This document shows, one piece after another, positions 34,449 to 42,971 of a stretch of DNA of 64,000 nt (its first letter is position 1; the number at the start of each line of letters is the position of its first letter). Under the pieces are notes generated by a model that made no database searches, was not told the origin of the DNA, and saw only the letters and a program-made list of their open reading frames with translations. This DNA is from Variovorax paradoxus B4. GTDB lineage: Bacteria > Pseudomonadota > Gammaproteobacteria > Burkholderiales > Burkholderiaceae_C. Both the position numbers and the translations under genes were made by a program. The DNA lies in NCBI RefSeq assembly GCF_000463015.1, contig NC_022234.1, positions 1,240,001 through 1,304,000 on the forward strand, given 5' to 3'.

Positions 34449-35216
34449 CTATGAATTTCCCTCGGCACGCTGGTAGACCCTTTCGATCACCTTCACTCGA
34501 GCGCCCAGCGCCTCGAAGCGGTGGACAAGGTCGTCCTTCAGGGCAACGCTGACGCTGTTGTCCAGCAGCGGCAACGGCAGCTGGTGCCTGAGCTTCAGCA
34601 GGCTTGCGCCCGCGAGGTGCCTGTAGTCCGGATGCGCCTTGAGCGCCGTCAGGACCCGCAGGGGTTCGTTGCCCAGGTCCGTCAGGTGCACCGTGTGGAA
34701 GACCACAGGCACACCGCCCCTCGGCAGCGAAGGCGGCACATGCATCTGGATGCGCTCCATCAGCATCTGGAGATTCGGGAACAGCGGCTGCGGCGACCAG
34801 TGCCCGCTTCCGTGACAGTCCCACAACACCGGCACCTCGGGCTGGCTGATGTCGCCGATCAAGGGGTCGCCATCGGCGTTCTGCAAGACCACCCAGTGGG
34901 GCTGCCACAGGCCCGCATCCACGGCGTCGCTCCACACCAGATGCTCGGGCGTGCTCGCCTTCGGGTCCAGGATGAAGCGGTAGCCTTCCATTTCGGCCAG
35001 CAGGCCGGGCGCGTCGACGGCGCCCGAGCCCGTGAGCATGCCACCCCCGTCTTCGCGCCAGCTCGGCTCCTCCAGCACAAGAGACTGGGTCCCCATGCGG
35101 CGGCACCACGCGAACCAGTCCTGGATCGGTGGGGGCAGGGGTGGCAGGGTGAACCGGGCTGCCAGCGAGGCCTGCACGGCGGTGCGGCTCGGCCGGTTGT
35201 CACGCGTGAGGGCCAT
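34449..35216 (-). CDS. SUKH/SMI1-KNR4-like protein with an L7/L12-like tail
   Basis: 255 residues. The middle part reads PHWVVLQNADGDPLIGDISQ, then VPVLWDCHGSGHWSPQPLFP. This resembles the SUKH fold (WVVxGxD.GDP...PV..HGxGxWxPxPL), a family rich in toxin-immunity proteins. The C-terminal about 65 residues (LRVLTALKAHPDYRHLAGAS, then ALKDDLVHRFEALGARVKVI) look like a ribosomal protein L7/L12 C-terminal-domain fold. No toxin gene is adjacent. Both domain calls come from motif reading only. It lies 6 bp after the acetyltransferase gene. Confidence 0.55.
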   Translation of the reverse strand: MALTRDNRPSRTAVQASLAARFTLPPLPPPIQDWFAWCRRMGTQSLVLEEPSWREDGGGMLTGSGAVDAPGLLAEMEGYRFILDPKASTPEHLVWSDAVDAGLWQPHWVVLQNADGDPLIGDISQPEVPVLWDCHGSGHWSPQPLFPNLQMLMERIQMHVPPSLPRGGVPVVFHTVHLTDLGNEPLRVLTALKAHPDYRHLAGASLLKLRHQLPLPLLDNSVSVALKDDLVHRFEALGARVKVIERVYQRAEGNS

Positions 35217-35222
35217 TGAATT

Positions 35223-35702
35223 TCAGGACGCCTGCACGGGTCGCACGGGCGGCACCGGAATGTCGAAATGCAGCACGTCTTCGCGCACGCCGAGCTTCGA
35301 GTACAGGGCGACGGCCGGCGCATCGGGCGGATCGGCCTGGACGAAGATCACGTAGGCCCCGCGTTCGGCGCCGATGCGCTGGAGCTCGCGGATCAATGCC
35401 GTCGCAACTCCTCGGCGCCTGTGCGCGGCAGCAACGGCCAGGTCGTAGATGTAGATCTCGCTGCGCTCCTGCTCGAACTTCCGCAGCTCGTAGGCCGCGA
35501 GGCCGCCGATGACTTGCGGTCCCTCGCGCGTCACCAGCACAATGAAATAGTCGCTGTCGAGCAACTGCCGAAGGTAGGCGGGGCGAGGCCGGCTGGTGCC
35601 GTAGGTATCCGGGTCGCCGAAGGCCTCGCCGAAAACGCCGAGAAGCGCATTCATCAGTGCCCCGTCGTCGGCCGAGAGCTGCTGAACTGTGCAGGTGGAC
35701 AT
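35223..35702 (-). CDS. AAC(3)-I-like aminoglycoside N-acetyltransferase
   Basis: 159 residues, GNAT fold, the same length as AAC(3)-I enzymes. The blocks LLGVFGEAFGDPDTYG, AAYELRKFEQERSEIYIYDL, AAAHRRRGVATALI (acetyl-CoA-binding loop) and GAYVIFVQADPPDAPAVALY, ending LHFDI, follow AAC(3)-Ia closely throughout. Family members acetylate the 3-amino group of gentamicin-type aminoglycosides. No integron attC site, IS or plasmid feature is next to it, so it looks like a resident chromosomal homologue whose activity and natural role are unproven. Confidence 0.82.
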   Translation of the reverse strand: MSTCTVQQLSADDGALMNALLGVFGEAFGDPDTYGTSRPRPAYLRQLLDSDYFIVLVTREGPQVIGGLAAYELRKFEQERSEIYIYDLAVAAAHRRRGVATALIRELQRIGAERGAYVIFVQADPPDAPAVALYSKLGVREDVLHFDIPVPPVRPVQAS

Positions 35703-35752
35703 GACGGAATCCTAGCAATGAAGACGCCCGCTGGCGCGGGCCGATCCATGGC

Positions 35753-37738
35753 TCAAGAGGAACTCATGGCCTTTTCGATTCCAGCCCCATGGTGAAGGGG
35801 TAGCCAGAGCGTGAAGCGCGTTCCGTCACTGCCGGACTCCCAGCGCACCGTGCCACCGATGGCCAGTGCGCGCCGCTGCTGGTTGCGCAGCCCCCGGCCG
35901 CTTCGGCGCAGGGCTTCCTCCACGGCAAAGCCCGCGCCGTTGTCTTCGATCACCACGCAGACGCCCTGGCCATCCGTCGCCGTGCTGAAGCGGATGGTGG
36001 TGGCCCGCGTGTGGCGCAGCACGTTGGCCACGCATTCCTGCATGATGCGCAGGATGTGCAGTGCGCCGCCCGGGTCCAGCCAGGACAGCGCAGGCACGGG
36101 CTGCACCTCCCAGCGCAGCGCGACGCCGGCGCTCTCGATGCGCGGCGCCAGGCGAAAGCGCAAGGTCGCCAGCAACAGCAGCAGATCGGCGTCCACGCTC
36201 TCCATGGAATCGATGGCCAGCTTCAGGTCGTCCATGCAGCCCTTGAGCACGCCGGAGATCTCGGTGTCGGTCATGGCCCCTTGCTCCACCGAACGGATGG
36301 CGCTGATCAGCGACGATCCCAGCCCGTCGTGCATGTCCTGCATCAGGCGCCGACGCTCGGCACTGAGCATCTGCTCGTTCTCGATCACGCGCAGCCGCTG
36401 GTAGCTTTGCTCCAGCTCGGCCTCGCGCGCCTGCAGGCGCTGGGCCAGGCCCTTGTTCAATCGGGCCACCTCGGCGAACGCGCCCGTGTAGCGCTGGAAC
36501 ATGATGTACGAAAAGATGAAGAACAGGCTGATGATGGCGTAGGGAGAGGTGTACACGCTCTCCGGGCTGACCAGGTTGTTCTGCAGGAGCCCGTCATAGG
36601 AAGTGAATACGAGGGCCAGCACAGCCCAGCCCGCCACCAGCCGCCCCTCGGGAAATTTGGAGCGCAGCGCCTTGCGCAGGTTCACCGCAAAGATCAGCAC
36701 TGCAATGGGCAGCACCGCCAGGTTGAGCAGCGGCGTGAAGAGATAGAGGCTGGGTATCGCCCTGGACACATGCGGCAGCGTCGCAACGCTGCAAGCCAGC
36801 GCCAGCGCTACCGACGAACGGGTGAGCCAGGGCGAGGGCTGCCGGTGCAGCCGCTGCAGGAACAGGTGGATGAGGATGATCAGCCAGAGCAGCGAGGCCA
36901 CGGTGATCCATTCGAACCACTCGTCCGAAATCGGCAGGTAGTCGCCGCTCACGAAGTAGTGCAGCGTGCGCAGGAAGGCCATCGCCGAGATGGCAAAGAA
37001 CAGCAGGTAGAGCGATTCGCGCCGCTTGCCCAGCCATACCGCGAATGCGAAGGCGCCCACCGCCAGGAACGCGGCGCTGCCCATGAACGGCAGCTGCACC
37101 TGCAGCAGTTGGCGGGCATGGTAGCGCCAGCCCAGCGCATCCTGGTCGCCTACCCACACCGTTGAAAAACCGCTCCCGCTGCTGCGCAGGCGGTCGACGC
37201 GAATCAGCACCGACGCCGGAGAAGGCGTATGGGCCGGTGCGTTCAGCGGCAGCAGCAGCGGATGGTTGTAGCCGTTGTGCACGGCGCTGCCTTGCGACTG
37301 ATGGAGCAGCACGCCATCGCCGTACACCGCGATGCGGCCCAGGGTCTTCCAGCGCGGGAGGTAGAGAAGGCGAGGCTGCGCCGAGGGCGCGAGCCCGGCC
37401 AGATCGATGCGGTACCAGTCGGTGACCGTCTGCACGCCGCCCGTGGATGTGGGCACCAGCTCTCGTCCGGCCGTATGCGGGAGGCTGACCGTCTGCCAGC
37501 CTTCGCTTGGCAACCCGGTGTCCTCGATGCGCCGCGGCGGGGCGGAATAGCCGGTGCCGGGAATGGACAGCAGCTCGGCCCGGGTGATGTGGACAGCGCC
37601 ATCGCTCTGCGGCGCGGATGCATCCGCTGCCGGCGGTTCGGTGGCGCCCGCACAAGGCAGGACGGCCAGCGGCAAGGCCAGCCATAGCGTTGCGATCCAC
37701 CGGCCGATGCGCCGACGGCCCGTGCTGCGCGGTTTCAT
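35753..37738 (-). CDS. 7TMR-type sensor histidine kinase (NarX-like HisKA_3)
   Basis: 661 residues. A signal segment (RWIATLWLALPLAVLPCAGA) precedes a periplasmic beta-rich domain (about 40-210). Seven membrane helices (about 220-420), a coiled coil (about 430-470), the dimerisation/phosphoacceptor box MQDMHDGLGSSLI and a HATPase domain (QECVANVLRHTRATTI, IEDNGAGF, GRGLRNQQRRA) follow. The kinase type normally pairs with a LuxR-class response regulator, but none is adjacent, so it is an orphan here. Trigger unknown. Confidence 0.87.
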   Translation of the reverse strand: MKPRSTGRRRIGRWIATLWLALPLAVLPCAGATEPPAADASAPQSDGAVHITRAELLSIPGTGYSAPPRRIEDTGLPSEGWQTVSLPHTAGRELVPTSTGGVQTVTDWYRIDLAGLAPSAQPRLLYLPRWKTLGRIAVYGDGVLLHQSQGSAVHNGYNHPLLLPLNAPAHTPSPASVLIRVDRLRSSGSGFSTVWVGDQDALGWRYHARQLLQVQLPFMGSAAFLAVGAFAFAVWLGKRRESLYLLFFAISAMAFLRTLHYFVSGDYLPISDEWFEWITVASLLWLIILIHLFLQRLHRQPSPWLTRSSVALALACSVATLPHVSRAIPSLYLFTPLLNLAVLPIAVLIFAVNLRKALRSKFPEGRLVAGWAVLALVFTSYDGLLQNNLVSPESVYTSPYAIISLFFIFSYIMFQRYTGAFAEVARLNKGLAQRLQAREAELEQSYQRLRVIENEQMLSAERRRLMQDMHDGLGSSLISAIRSVEQGAMTDTEISGVLKGCMDDLKLAIDSMESVDADLLLLLATLRFRLAPRIESAGVALRWEVQPVPALSWLDPGGALHILRIMQECVANVLRHTRATTIRFSTATDGQGVCVVIEDNGAGFAVEEALRRSGRGLRNQQRRALAIGGTVRWESGSDGTRFTLWLPLHHGAGIEKAMSSS

Positions 37739-38008
37739 CGATCGCTTCCGCCGTGGAAGCTGCTTCCAGCTGGCCGTGGATTCAACGTCTCGCTCCCGCG
37801 GCTTGCGCGATCAACAGGTCCGCCATGATGGCCGCCGGAACTCGGGGGTGTCCTCCACCATTGCCACACGGAGGATGTGGCAGCCAAGGAGGACGGGAGA
37901 TGGTTTCATCAAGTCACAATTATGTCCTCGGCCCGTCTTCCCGGGCCAACCCGCCAACGGCCCGGTCGCGGCAACGTGCCGAATCGTCGCACTCGCAATG
38001 CCAGAAGG

Positions 38009-38917
38009 TCAGGCGCTGACGAATCTCGGGTCGAGTTGCGCCAGAGCGAACTTCCGCACGTGATCGACGAAGGCGCTCACGAGCAATGACGAGCTCCGCC
38101 GCACCGGCGTGAGTACGGAAAAGTCCGTCACCATCATCGGCTCGAAGGGCAGGAAGCTCAGGCCCTGGCCGGCATGCTCCAGTGCGGTGATCGGGTCCAC
38201 CAGCGACACGCCGAGGCCGGCAGCCACCATGGCACAAACGCCGGCCGACACCTGCGTCTCGACCTGCAGCTTGCGCTCGATGCCGTAGGACGCGAAGAGT
38301 GCGTCGACGTGCAGCCGCGATTCGATCGCATGCGGATGCGAGACGAAGTGCTCGCCGGCCAGGTCCGCGGGGCGGATCACCTTTTTCTTCGCGAGCCGGT
38401 GGTCGCTGCGCATCACGCAGACCATCCGGGTCGCAATAAGCCGCTCGCCGTGCGTGCTCGAATGGCTTATCGGCAGAACGACGAAGCCGACGTCGCAGCG
38501 CTCGCCGACCACCATGTCCACCACCGTGCGCGAGGAATGGTTGGCGAGCGACACCCGGATGTCGTTGTGCTCGGCCAGGAAGCCCGCAATCGCGCGCGGC
38601 AGGAAAGACAGCGCCAGTGCCGGCGCGGCGGCAATGCGCAGCGCGCCGCGTTGCAGCGACCGGATCTCCTCGGCGGTTCGTGCGATGCGCTCCATGCCGA
38701 GCAGCGAGCGCTCGACCTCTTCGTTCAGCGCCTCGGCCTCCGCGGTGGGTTGCAGGCGCCCACGCACGCGCAGGAAGAGCGGGAAGCCCACGCTTTCCTC
38801 CAGGTCGGCCACCAGCCGCGTGACGGCGGGCTGCGACACATGCAGCGACTCGGCCGCGCGGGTCACGGTTTGCCACAGCATCACGGCCCGAAAGGCCTCC
38901 AATTGACGAATCTTCAT
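38009..38917 (-). CDS. LysR-family regulator, opine/amino-acid catabolism type
   Basis: 302 residues from the ATG at 38915-38917 with GGAG eight bases upstream. The HTH is MKIRQLEAFRAVMLWQTVTR, then AAESLHVSQPAVTRLVADLE, and the FLRVRGRLQPTAEAEAL wing resembles NocR/OccR-like and amino-acid-responsive members. It is divergent from the ABC transporter-dehydrogenase operon starting at 39103, so it is very probably its activator. A T-N11-A dyad lies between them at 39001-39015. Confidence 0.88.
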   Translation of the reverse strand: MKIRQLEAFRAVMLWQTVTRAAESLHVSQPAVTRLVADLEESVGFPLFLRVRGRLQPTAEAEALNEEVERSLLGMERIARTAEEIRSLQRGALRIAAAPALALSFLPRAIAGFLAEHNDIRVSLANHSSRTVVDMVVGERCDVGFVVLPISHSSTHGERLIATRMVCVMRSDHRLAKKKVIRPADLAGEHFVSHPHAIESRLHVDALFASYGIERKLQVETQVSAGVCAMVAAGLGVSLVDPITALEHAGQGLSFLPFEPMMVTDFSVLTPVRRSSSLLVSAFVDHVRKFALAQLDPRFVSA

Positions 38918-39000
38918 GTCGGGAACTCCATACATGAATGTTATGGCCTTCTGAAAAAAAACGATTGTTCAGCGGTCAGGTGCATCGTTAATCTGCGTCC

Positions 39001-39015
39001 TTCGAGTGAAACGAA
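39001..39015. promoter_or_regulatory. LysR-type T-N11-A dyad
   Basis: TTCGAGTGAAACGAA has 4-bp arms TTCG/CGAA and contains a T-N11-A core. It lies 84 bp upstream of the LysR start and 88 bp before the transporter start, a usual place for an activator recognition site. Confidence 0.45.
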
Positions 39016-39102
39016 CTGCAGAACCCATTCTGGTGCGCCATAAGAGAAACGCATCACGATAGGGAAAACCCGGACTTTTTGGTGCGCAACAAAGGAAATC
39101 CC

Positions 39103-40155
39103 ATGATGCTTCGTCCTGTTTCCGCGGCCGTGAATGCGGCGCTGTCCACCGTGCTGGCCCTCTGCTCGCTGACCGTATCGGCCCAGCAGCCGACCACGCT
39201 CTACGTCGGCTCCTACGGCGGTTCGACCGAGAAGGCTTTCAAGGAGAAGCTGATCCCCGCATTCGAGGCCAAGCACAACGCCAAGATCGTCTACGTGTCG
39301 GGCAACTCGACCGACACGCTGGCCAAGCTGCAGGCGCAGAAGGGCAAGCAGGAACTCAACGTCGTGCTGCTCGACGACGGCCCGATGTACCAGGCCGTGC
39401 AGTTTGGCTTCTGCGACAAGCTGGGCAACCAGCCGGTGCTGAAAGACCTGTACCCCGTTGCGCGCATGACCGACAGCGCGGTCGGCGTCGGCATCGTCGC
39501 CGCCGGCATCGCCTACAACACCGAAGCCTTCAGGAAGGCGAACCTGCCCGCGCCGGATTCGTGGGAGGTGCTCACCGACAAGCGCTTCAAGCAGAAGGTC
39601 GCGATCCCGCCGATCAGCAACACCTACGGCCTGCAGACGCTGCTGACTTTCGCCAAGCTGCGCAAGGGCGGCGACAAGAACATCGACCCGGGCTTCACCG
39701 CGATGGCGCGCGAAGTCGGGCCCAACGTGCTGGCGTGGGAACCGTCGCCGGGCAAGATGACCGAGCTGTTCCAGAACAACGACATCATGCTGGCCGTGTG
39801 GGGCAGCGGCCGCGTGCAGGCGCTGAAGGACACGGGCTTCCCGGTGCAGTTCGTGATTCCGAAGGAAGGCGCGCCGGCCCTGCTGATAGCCGCCTGCCCG
39901 GTGGCGCAGAACACCGCCCCGGCGCTGTCGCAGGCCTTCGTCAACTACCTGCTGACGCCCGAGGTGCAGGCCATCCTCGCCGACACGCAGGGCTGGGGCC
40001 CGGCCAACGCCACCACCAGGCTGGCACCGGCGGTCGCGGCCAAGGTGCCGTACGGCAAGGAGCAGATGGACAAGCTGCTGCCCACCGACTGGACGCGGGT
40101 CAACGAGAAGCGTGCCGAGTGGACCAACCGCTGGAACCGCACCGTCGAACGCTGA
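39103..40155 (+). CDS. Spermidine/putrescine-type ABC substrate-binding protein
   Basis: 350 residues from the first of two adjacent ATGs with AAAGGA upstream. The signal peptide ends SLTVSAQQ. The mature protein begins TTLYVGSYGGSTEKAF, the usual opening of PotD/Fe3+-type extracellular solute-binding proteins (SBP_bac_8), with LAWEPSPGKMTELFQNNDIM and VPYGKEQMDKLLPTDW at the C-terminus. First gene of a nine-gene operon with ABC components and flavin dehydrogenases; the ligand is therefore probably an amine, imino acid or opine. Confidence 0.88.
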   Translation: MMLRPVSAAVNAALSTVLALCSLTVSAQQPTTLYVGSYGGSTEKAFKEKLIPAFEAKHNAKIVYVSGNSTDTLAKLQAQKGKQELNVVLLDDGPMYQAVQFGFCDKLGNQPVLKDLYPVARMTDSAVGVGIVAAGIAYNTEAFRKANLPAPDSWEVLTDKRFKQKVAIPPISNTYGLQTLLTFAKLRKGGDKNIDPGFTAMAREVGPNVLAWEPSPGKMTELFQNNDIMLAVWGSGRVQALKDTGFPVQFVIPKEGAPALLIAACPVAQNTAPALSQAFVNYLLTPEVQAILADTQGWGPANATTRLAPAVAAKVPYGKEQMDKLLPTDWTRVNEKRAEWTNRWNRTVER

Positions 40156-40161
40156 GCACGC

Positions 40162-41229
40162 ATGACCTTCCTCCAACTCGATCAACTCGGCAAGACCTTC
40201 GGCGACTTCCGCGCCGTGGAGAGCCTGAGCCTGGACGTCGAGCGCGGCGAGTTCATCTCGCTGCTCGGCCCCTCGGGCTGCGGCAAGACCACCACCCTGC
40301 AGATGGTGGCGGGCTTCGTCGAGCCGACGCGCGGGCGCATCCGCCTGAACGGCGCCGACATCACGGCCATGCGGCCGGAGAAGCGCGGCATGGGCGTGGT
40401 GTTCCAGAGCTATGCGCTGTTTCCGCACATGACCGTGGCCGACAACATCGGCTTCGGCCTGGAGATGCGCGGCATGCGGGGTGCCGGGAAGTTGAAGCGC
40501 ATCGACGAGACGCTCGAGCTCGTGCGGCTGCCGGGCCTCGGCAAGCGCTACCCGAAGGAACTCTCGGGCGGCCAGCGGCAACGCGTTGCCATCGCCCGTG
40601 CGCTGGCGGTGCGCCCCGAGGTGCTGCTGCTCGACGAGCCGATGTCGAACCTCGATGCGAAGCTGCGCGAGGACATGCACGTCGAACTGCGCGGCATCCA
40701 GCGGCACCTGGGCATCACCACGATCCTGGTCACGCACGACCAGGTCGAGGCCATGACCATGAGCGACCGCATCGCGGTCATGCACGGCGGGCGCATCGTG
40801 CAGCTCGCCACGCCGTACGAGGCGTACGAGCGGCCGGAATCCGCGTTCGCGTCCTCCTTCCTCGGCAAGACGAACGTGCTGAAGGGTGTCGTCGAAGCCC
40901 GCAACATGCGCTGCTGCGAGGTGCGTGTCGGCGATTCGCTGCTGCACGTGCCGCACCAGGAAAAGTCCCTCGCGCGGGAGGTCAACGTCTACGTGCGGCC
41001 CGAGAAGGTGAGGCTTGCGCCGGCCTCTGCGAGCGGCATTCCCGCCACCATCCGCACGCGGCTCTTCCTGGGCAACCACTGGCTGGTCGAGGTCGACAGC
41101 GCGCTCGGGCCAATGCGGGTGAGCCATCCCAACATCGGCGCGGTGCCGCCGGCCGAAGGCGAAGCCGTCGCGCTGCACTGGCTGGACGACGACCTGCGCC
41201 TGCTCGACACGGAGGCCGCGCATGGCTGA
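40162..41229 (+). CDS. ABC transporter ATPase, PotA type
   Basis: 355 residues. Walker A is GPSGCGKTTTLQMV, the Q loop FQSYALFPHMTV, the signature LSGGQRQRVAIARAL, Walker B VLLLDEPMSNLDAKLRE and the switch LVTHDQ. A C-terminal TOBE domain (about 280-350) is present. It starts 6 bp after the receptor gene and overlaps the permease gene by 8 bp. Confidence 0.92.
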   Translation: MTFLQLDQLGKTFGDFRAVESLSLDVERGEFISLLGPSGCGKTTTLQMVAGFVEPTRGRIRLNGADITAMRPEKRGMGVVFQSYALFPHMTVADNIGFGLEMRGMRGAGKLKRIDETLELVRLPGLGKRYPKELSGGQRQRVAIARALAVRPEVLLLDEPMSNLDAKLREDMHVELRGIQRHLGITTILVTHDQVEAMTMSDRIAVMHGGRIVQLATPYEAYERPESAFASSFLGKTNVLKGVVEARNMRCCEVRVGDSLLHVPHQEKSLAREVNVYVRPEKVRLAPASASGIPATIRTRLFLGNHWLVEVDSALGPMRVSHPNIGAVPPAEGEAVALHWLDDDLRLLDTEAAHG

Positions 41230-42100
41230 GGCCGCCACCGGGTCGCGCGCGGGTTCCGCGCCCTGGTTCCTCAGCGCGCCTGCGCTGCTGCTGTTTCTCG
41301 GGCTGCTGGTGATTCCGCTCGCGCTCACCGCGGTGTTGTCATTCCACTCGTTCGACGGCACGCGCGGCGTGCTGCCGGACTTCACCGCGCGCAACTACCT
41401 CGAGGTCTTCTCGGACCCGTACTACTACGAGATCTTCCTGCGCACGGCCGGCCTGGCGCTGGCCGTCACGCTGCTGTCGGTGCTGTTCGGCGTGCCGGAG
41501 ACCATCATCCTGTCGCGCATGAAGGCGCCGTGGCGGGGCATCTTCCTGATCGTCATTCTTGGCCCGCTGCTGGTCTCGGTCGTGGTTCGCACGCTGGGCT
41601 GGGCCATCCTCATGGGCAACAACGGGCTCATCAACGCGGGCCTGAAGGCGCTAGGCCTCGCGGACGAACCAGTGCGCCTGCTGTTCACGATGACCGGGGT
41701 GGTCATCGCGCTCACGCACGTGCTGATGCCGTTCATGGTGATCTCGGTGTGGGCCTCGCTGCAGAAGCTCGATCCGCAGGTCGAGAACGCGGGGCTGTCC
41801 TTCGGCGCGGCGCCTTTGACGGTGTTTCGCCGGGTCATCCTGCCGCAGATCCTGCCGGGCATCCTGTCGGGCGGAATCATCGTGTTCGCGCTGGCGGCCT
41901 CGGCCTTCGCCACGCCGGCCATTCTCGGCGGGCGCCGGCTCAAGGTGGTGGCCACGGCCGCCTACGACGAGTTCCTGAGCACGCTGAACTGGCCGCTGGG
42001 CGCATCGATCGCGATCCTGCTCCTGATCGCCAACGTCATCGTCATCGCGGGCTTCAACCGCTGGCTCGAGCGGCGCTACGCGCAGGTCTTCGAAGGTTGA
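41222..42100 (+). CDS. ABC transporter permease, PotB type
   Basis: 292 residues with six membrane helices. The EAA loop region is ENAGLSFGAAPLTVFRRVIL followed by PQILPGILSG. Its start overlaps the ATPase gene by 8 bp. It forms the heterodimeric pore with the next gene product. Confidence 0.9.
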   Translation: MAEAATGSRAGSAPWFLSAPALLLFLGLLVIPLALTAVLSFHSFDGTRGVLPDFTARNYLEVFSDPYYYEIFLRTAGLALAVTLLSVLFGVPETIILSRMKAPWRGIFLIVILGPLLVSVVVRTLGWAILMGNNGLINAGLKALGLADEPVRLLFTMTGVVIALTHVLMPFMVISVWASLQKLDPQVENAGLSFGAAPLTVFRRVILPQILPGILSGGIIVFALAASAFATPAILGGRRLKVVATAAYDEFLSTLNWPLGASIAILLLIANVIVIAGFNRWLERRYAQVFEG

Positions 42101-42116
42101 GAAGAAGAGGCACGAC

Positions 42117-42911
42117 ATGCGCAAGAACGGACTGATCTCTCTCGTCTACCACGCGATCTTCATCGCCTTCATCCTGGCGCCGCTGATCGTGGTGGTGCTG
42201 GTGTCGTTCACCGGCAAGGGCTACATCTCGCTGCCGACCGACGGCTTCTCGCTGCGCTGGTTCCGCGCCATCGGCGGCGCCACCGAACTTGTCAATGCGT
42301 TCTGGCTCTCGCTCTGGCTCGGCCTCGCGAGCGCGAGCGTCGCCGTGGTGCTGGCGGTGCCGGCCGCGCTCGCGCTGGTGCGCTACCGCTTTCCGGGGCG
42401 CGGCGTGCTCGCGGCCTTCTTCATGTCGCCGCTGATGATTCCGCACGTCGTGCTGGGCGTGGCGTTCCTGCGCTTCTTCACCACCATGGGCGTGTCGGGA
42501 TCGTTCGCGTGGCTCGCGCTGACGCACGTGGTGGTGGTGATGCCGTACGCGCTGCGGCTGGTGCTGGCCTCGGCCACGGGCCTCGACCGCGATGCCGAGA
42601 AGGCCGCGCTCTCGCTCGGCGCGAGCCGCATGACCGCGTTTCGCCGCATCGTGCTGCCGCTGATCCTCCCGGGCGTGGTCGGCGGCTGGATGCTCGCCTT
42701 CATCCAGAGCTTCGACGAGCTCACCATGACGGTGTTCGTCGCCACGCCGGGCACCACGACGCTGCCGGTCGCCATGTACAACCAGATCGCGCAGACCATC
42801 GACCCGCTGGTGGCGTCGGTGTCGACCGTGCTCATCGCCGGAACGGTGCTGCTGATGGTGCTGCTCGACCGCCTCGTCGGCCTCGACCGCGTGCTGATCG
42901 GCAAGGGCTGA
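42117..42911 (+). CDS. ABC transporter permease, PotC type
   Basis: 264 residues with six membrane helices and the EAA motif EKAALSLGASRMTAFRRIVL followed by PLILPGVVGG. It starts 16 bp after the PotB-like gene with AGAAGAGG upstream. Last component of the importer. Confidence 0.9.
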   Translation: MRKNGLISLVYHAIFIAFILAPLIVVVLVSFTGKGYISLPTDGFSLRWFRAIGGATELVNAFWLSLWLGLASASVAVVLAVPAALALVRYRFPGRGVLAAFFMSPLMIPHVVLGVAFLRFFTTMGVSGSFAWLALTHVVVVMPYALRLVLASATGLDRDAEKAALSLGASRMTAFRRIVLPLILPGVVGGWMLAFIQSFDELTMTVFVATPGTTTLPVAMYNQIAQTIDPLVASVSTVLIAGTVLLMVLLDRLVGLDRVLIGKG

Positions 42912-42971
42912 ACGTGCCCAGCTCGTCTGCCCATCTGCTTGCGCTCGGGCGCCTCATTTTTCTGCAGCTCC

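Noticed and set aside
38941..41394. 817-codon minus-strand open frame
   Set aside because: Antisense to the Pot-type receptor and ATPase genes; no recognisable domains.
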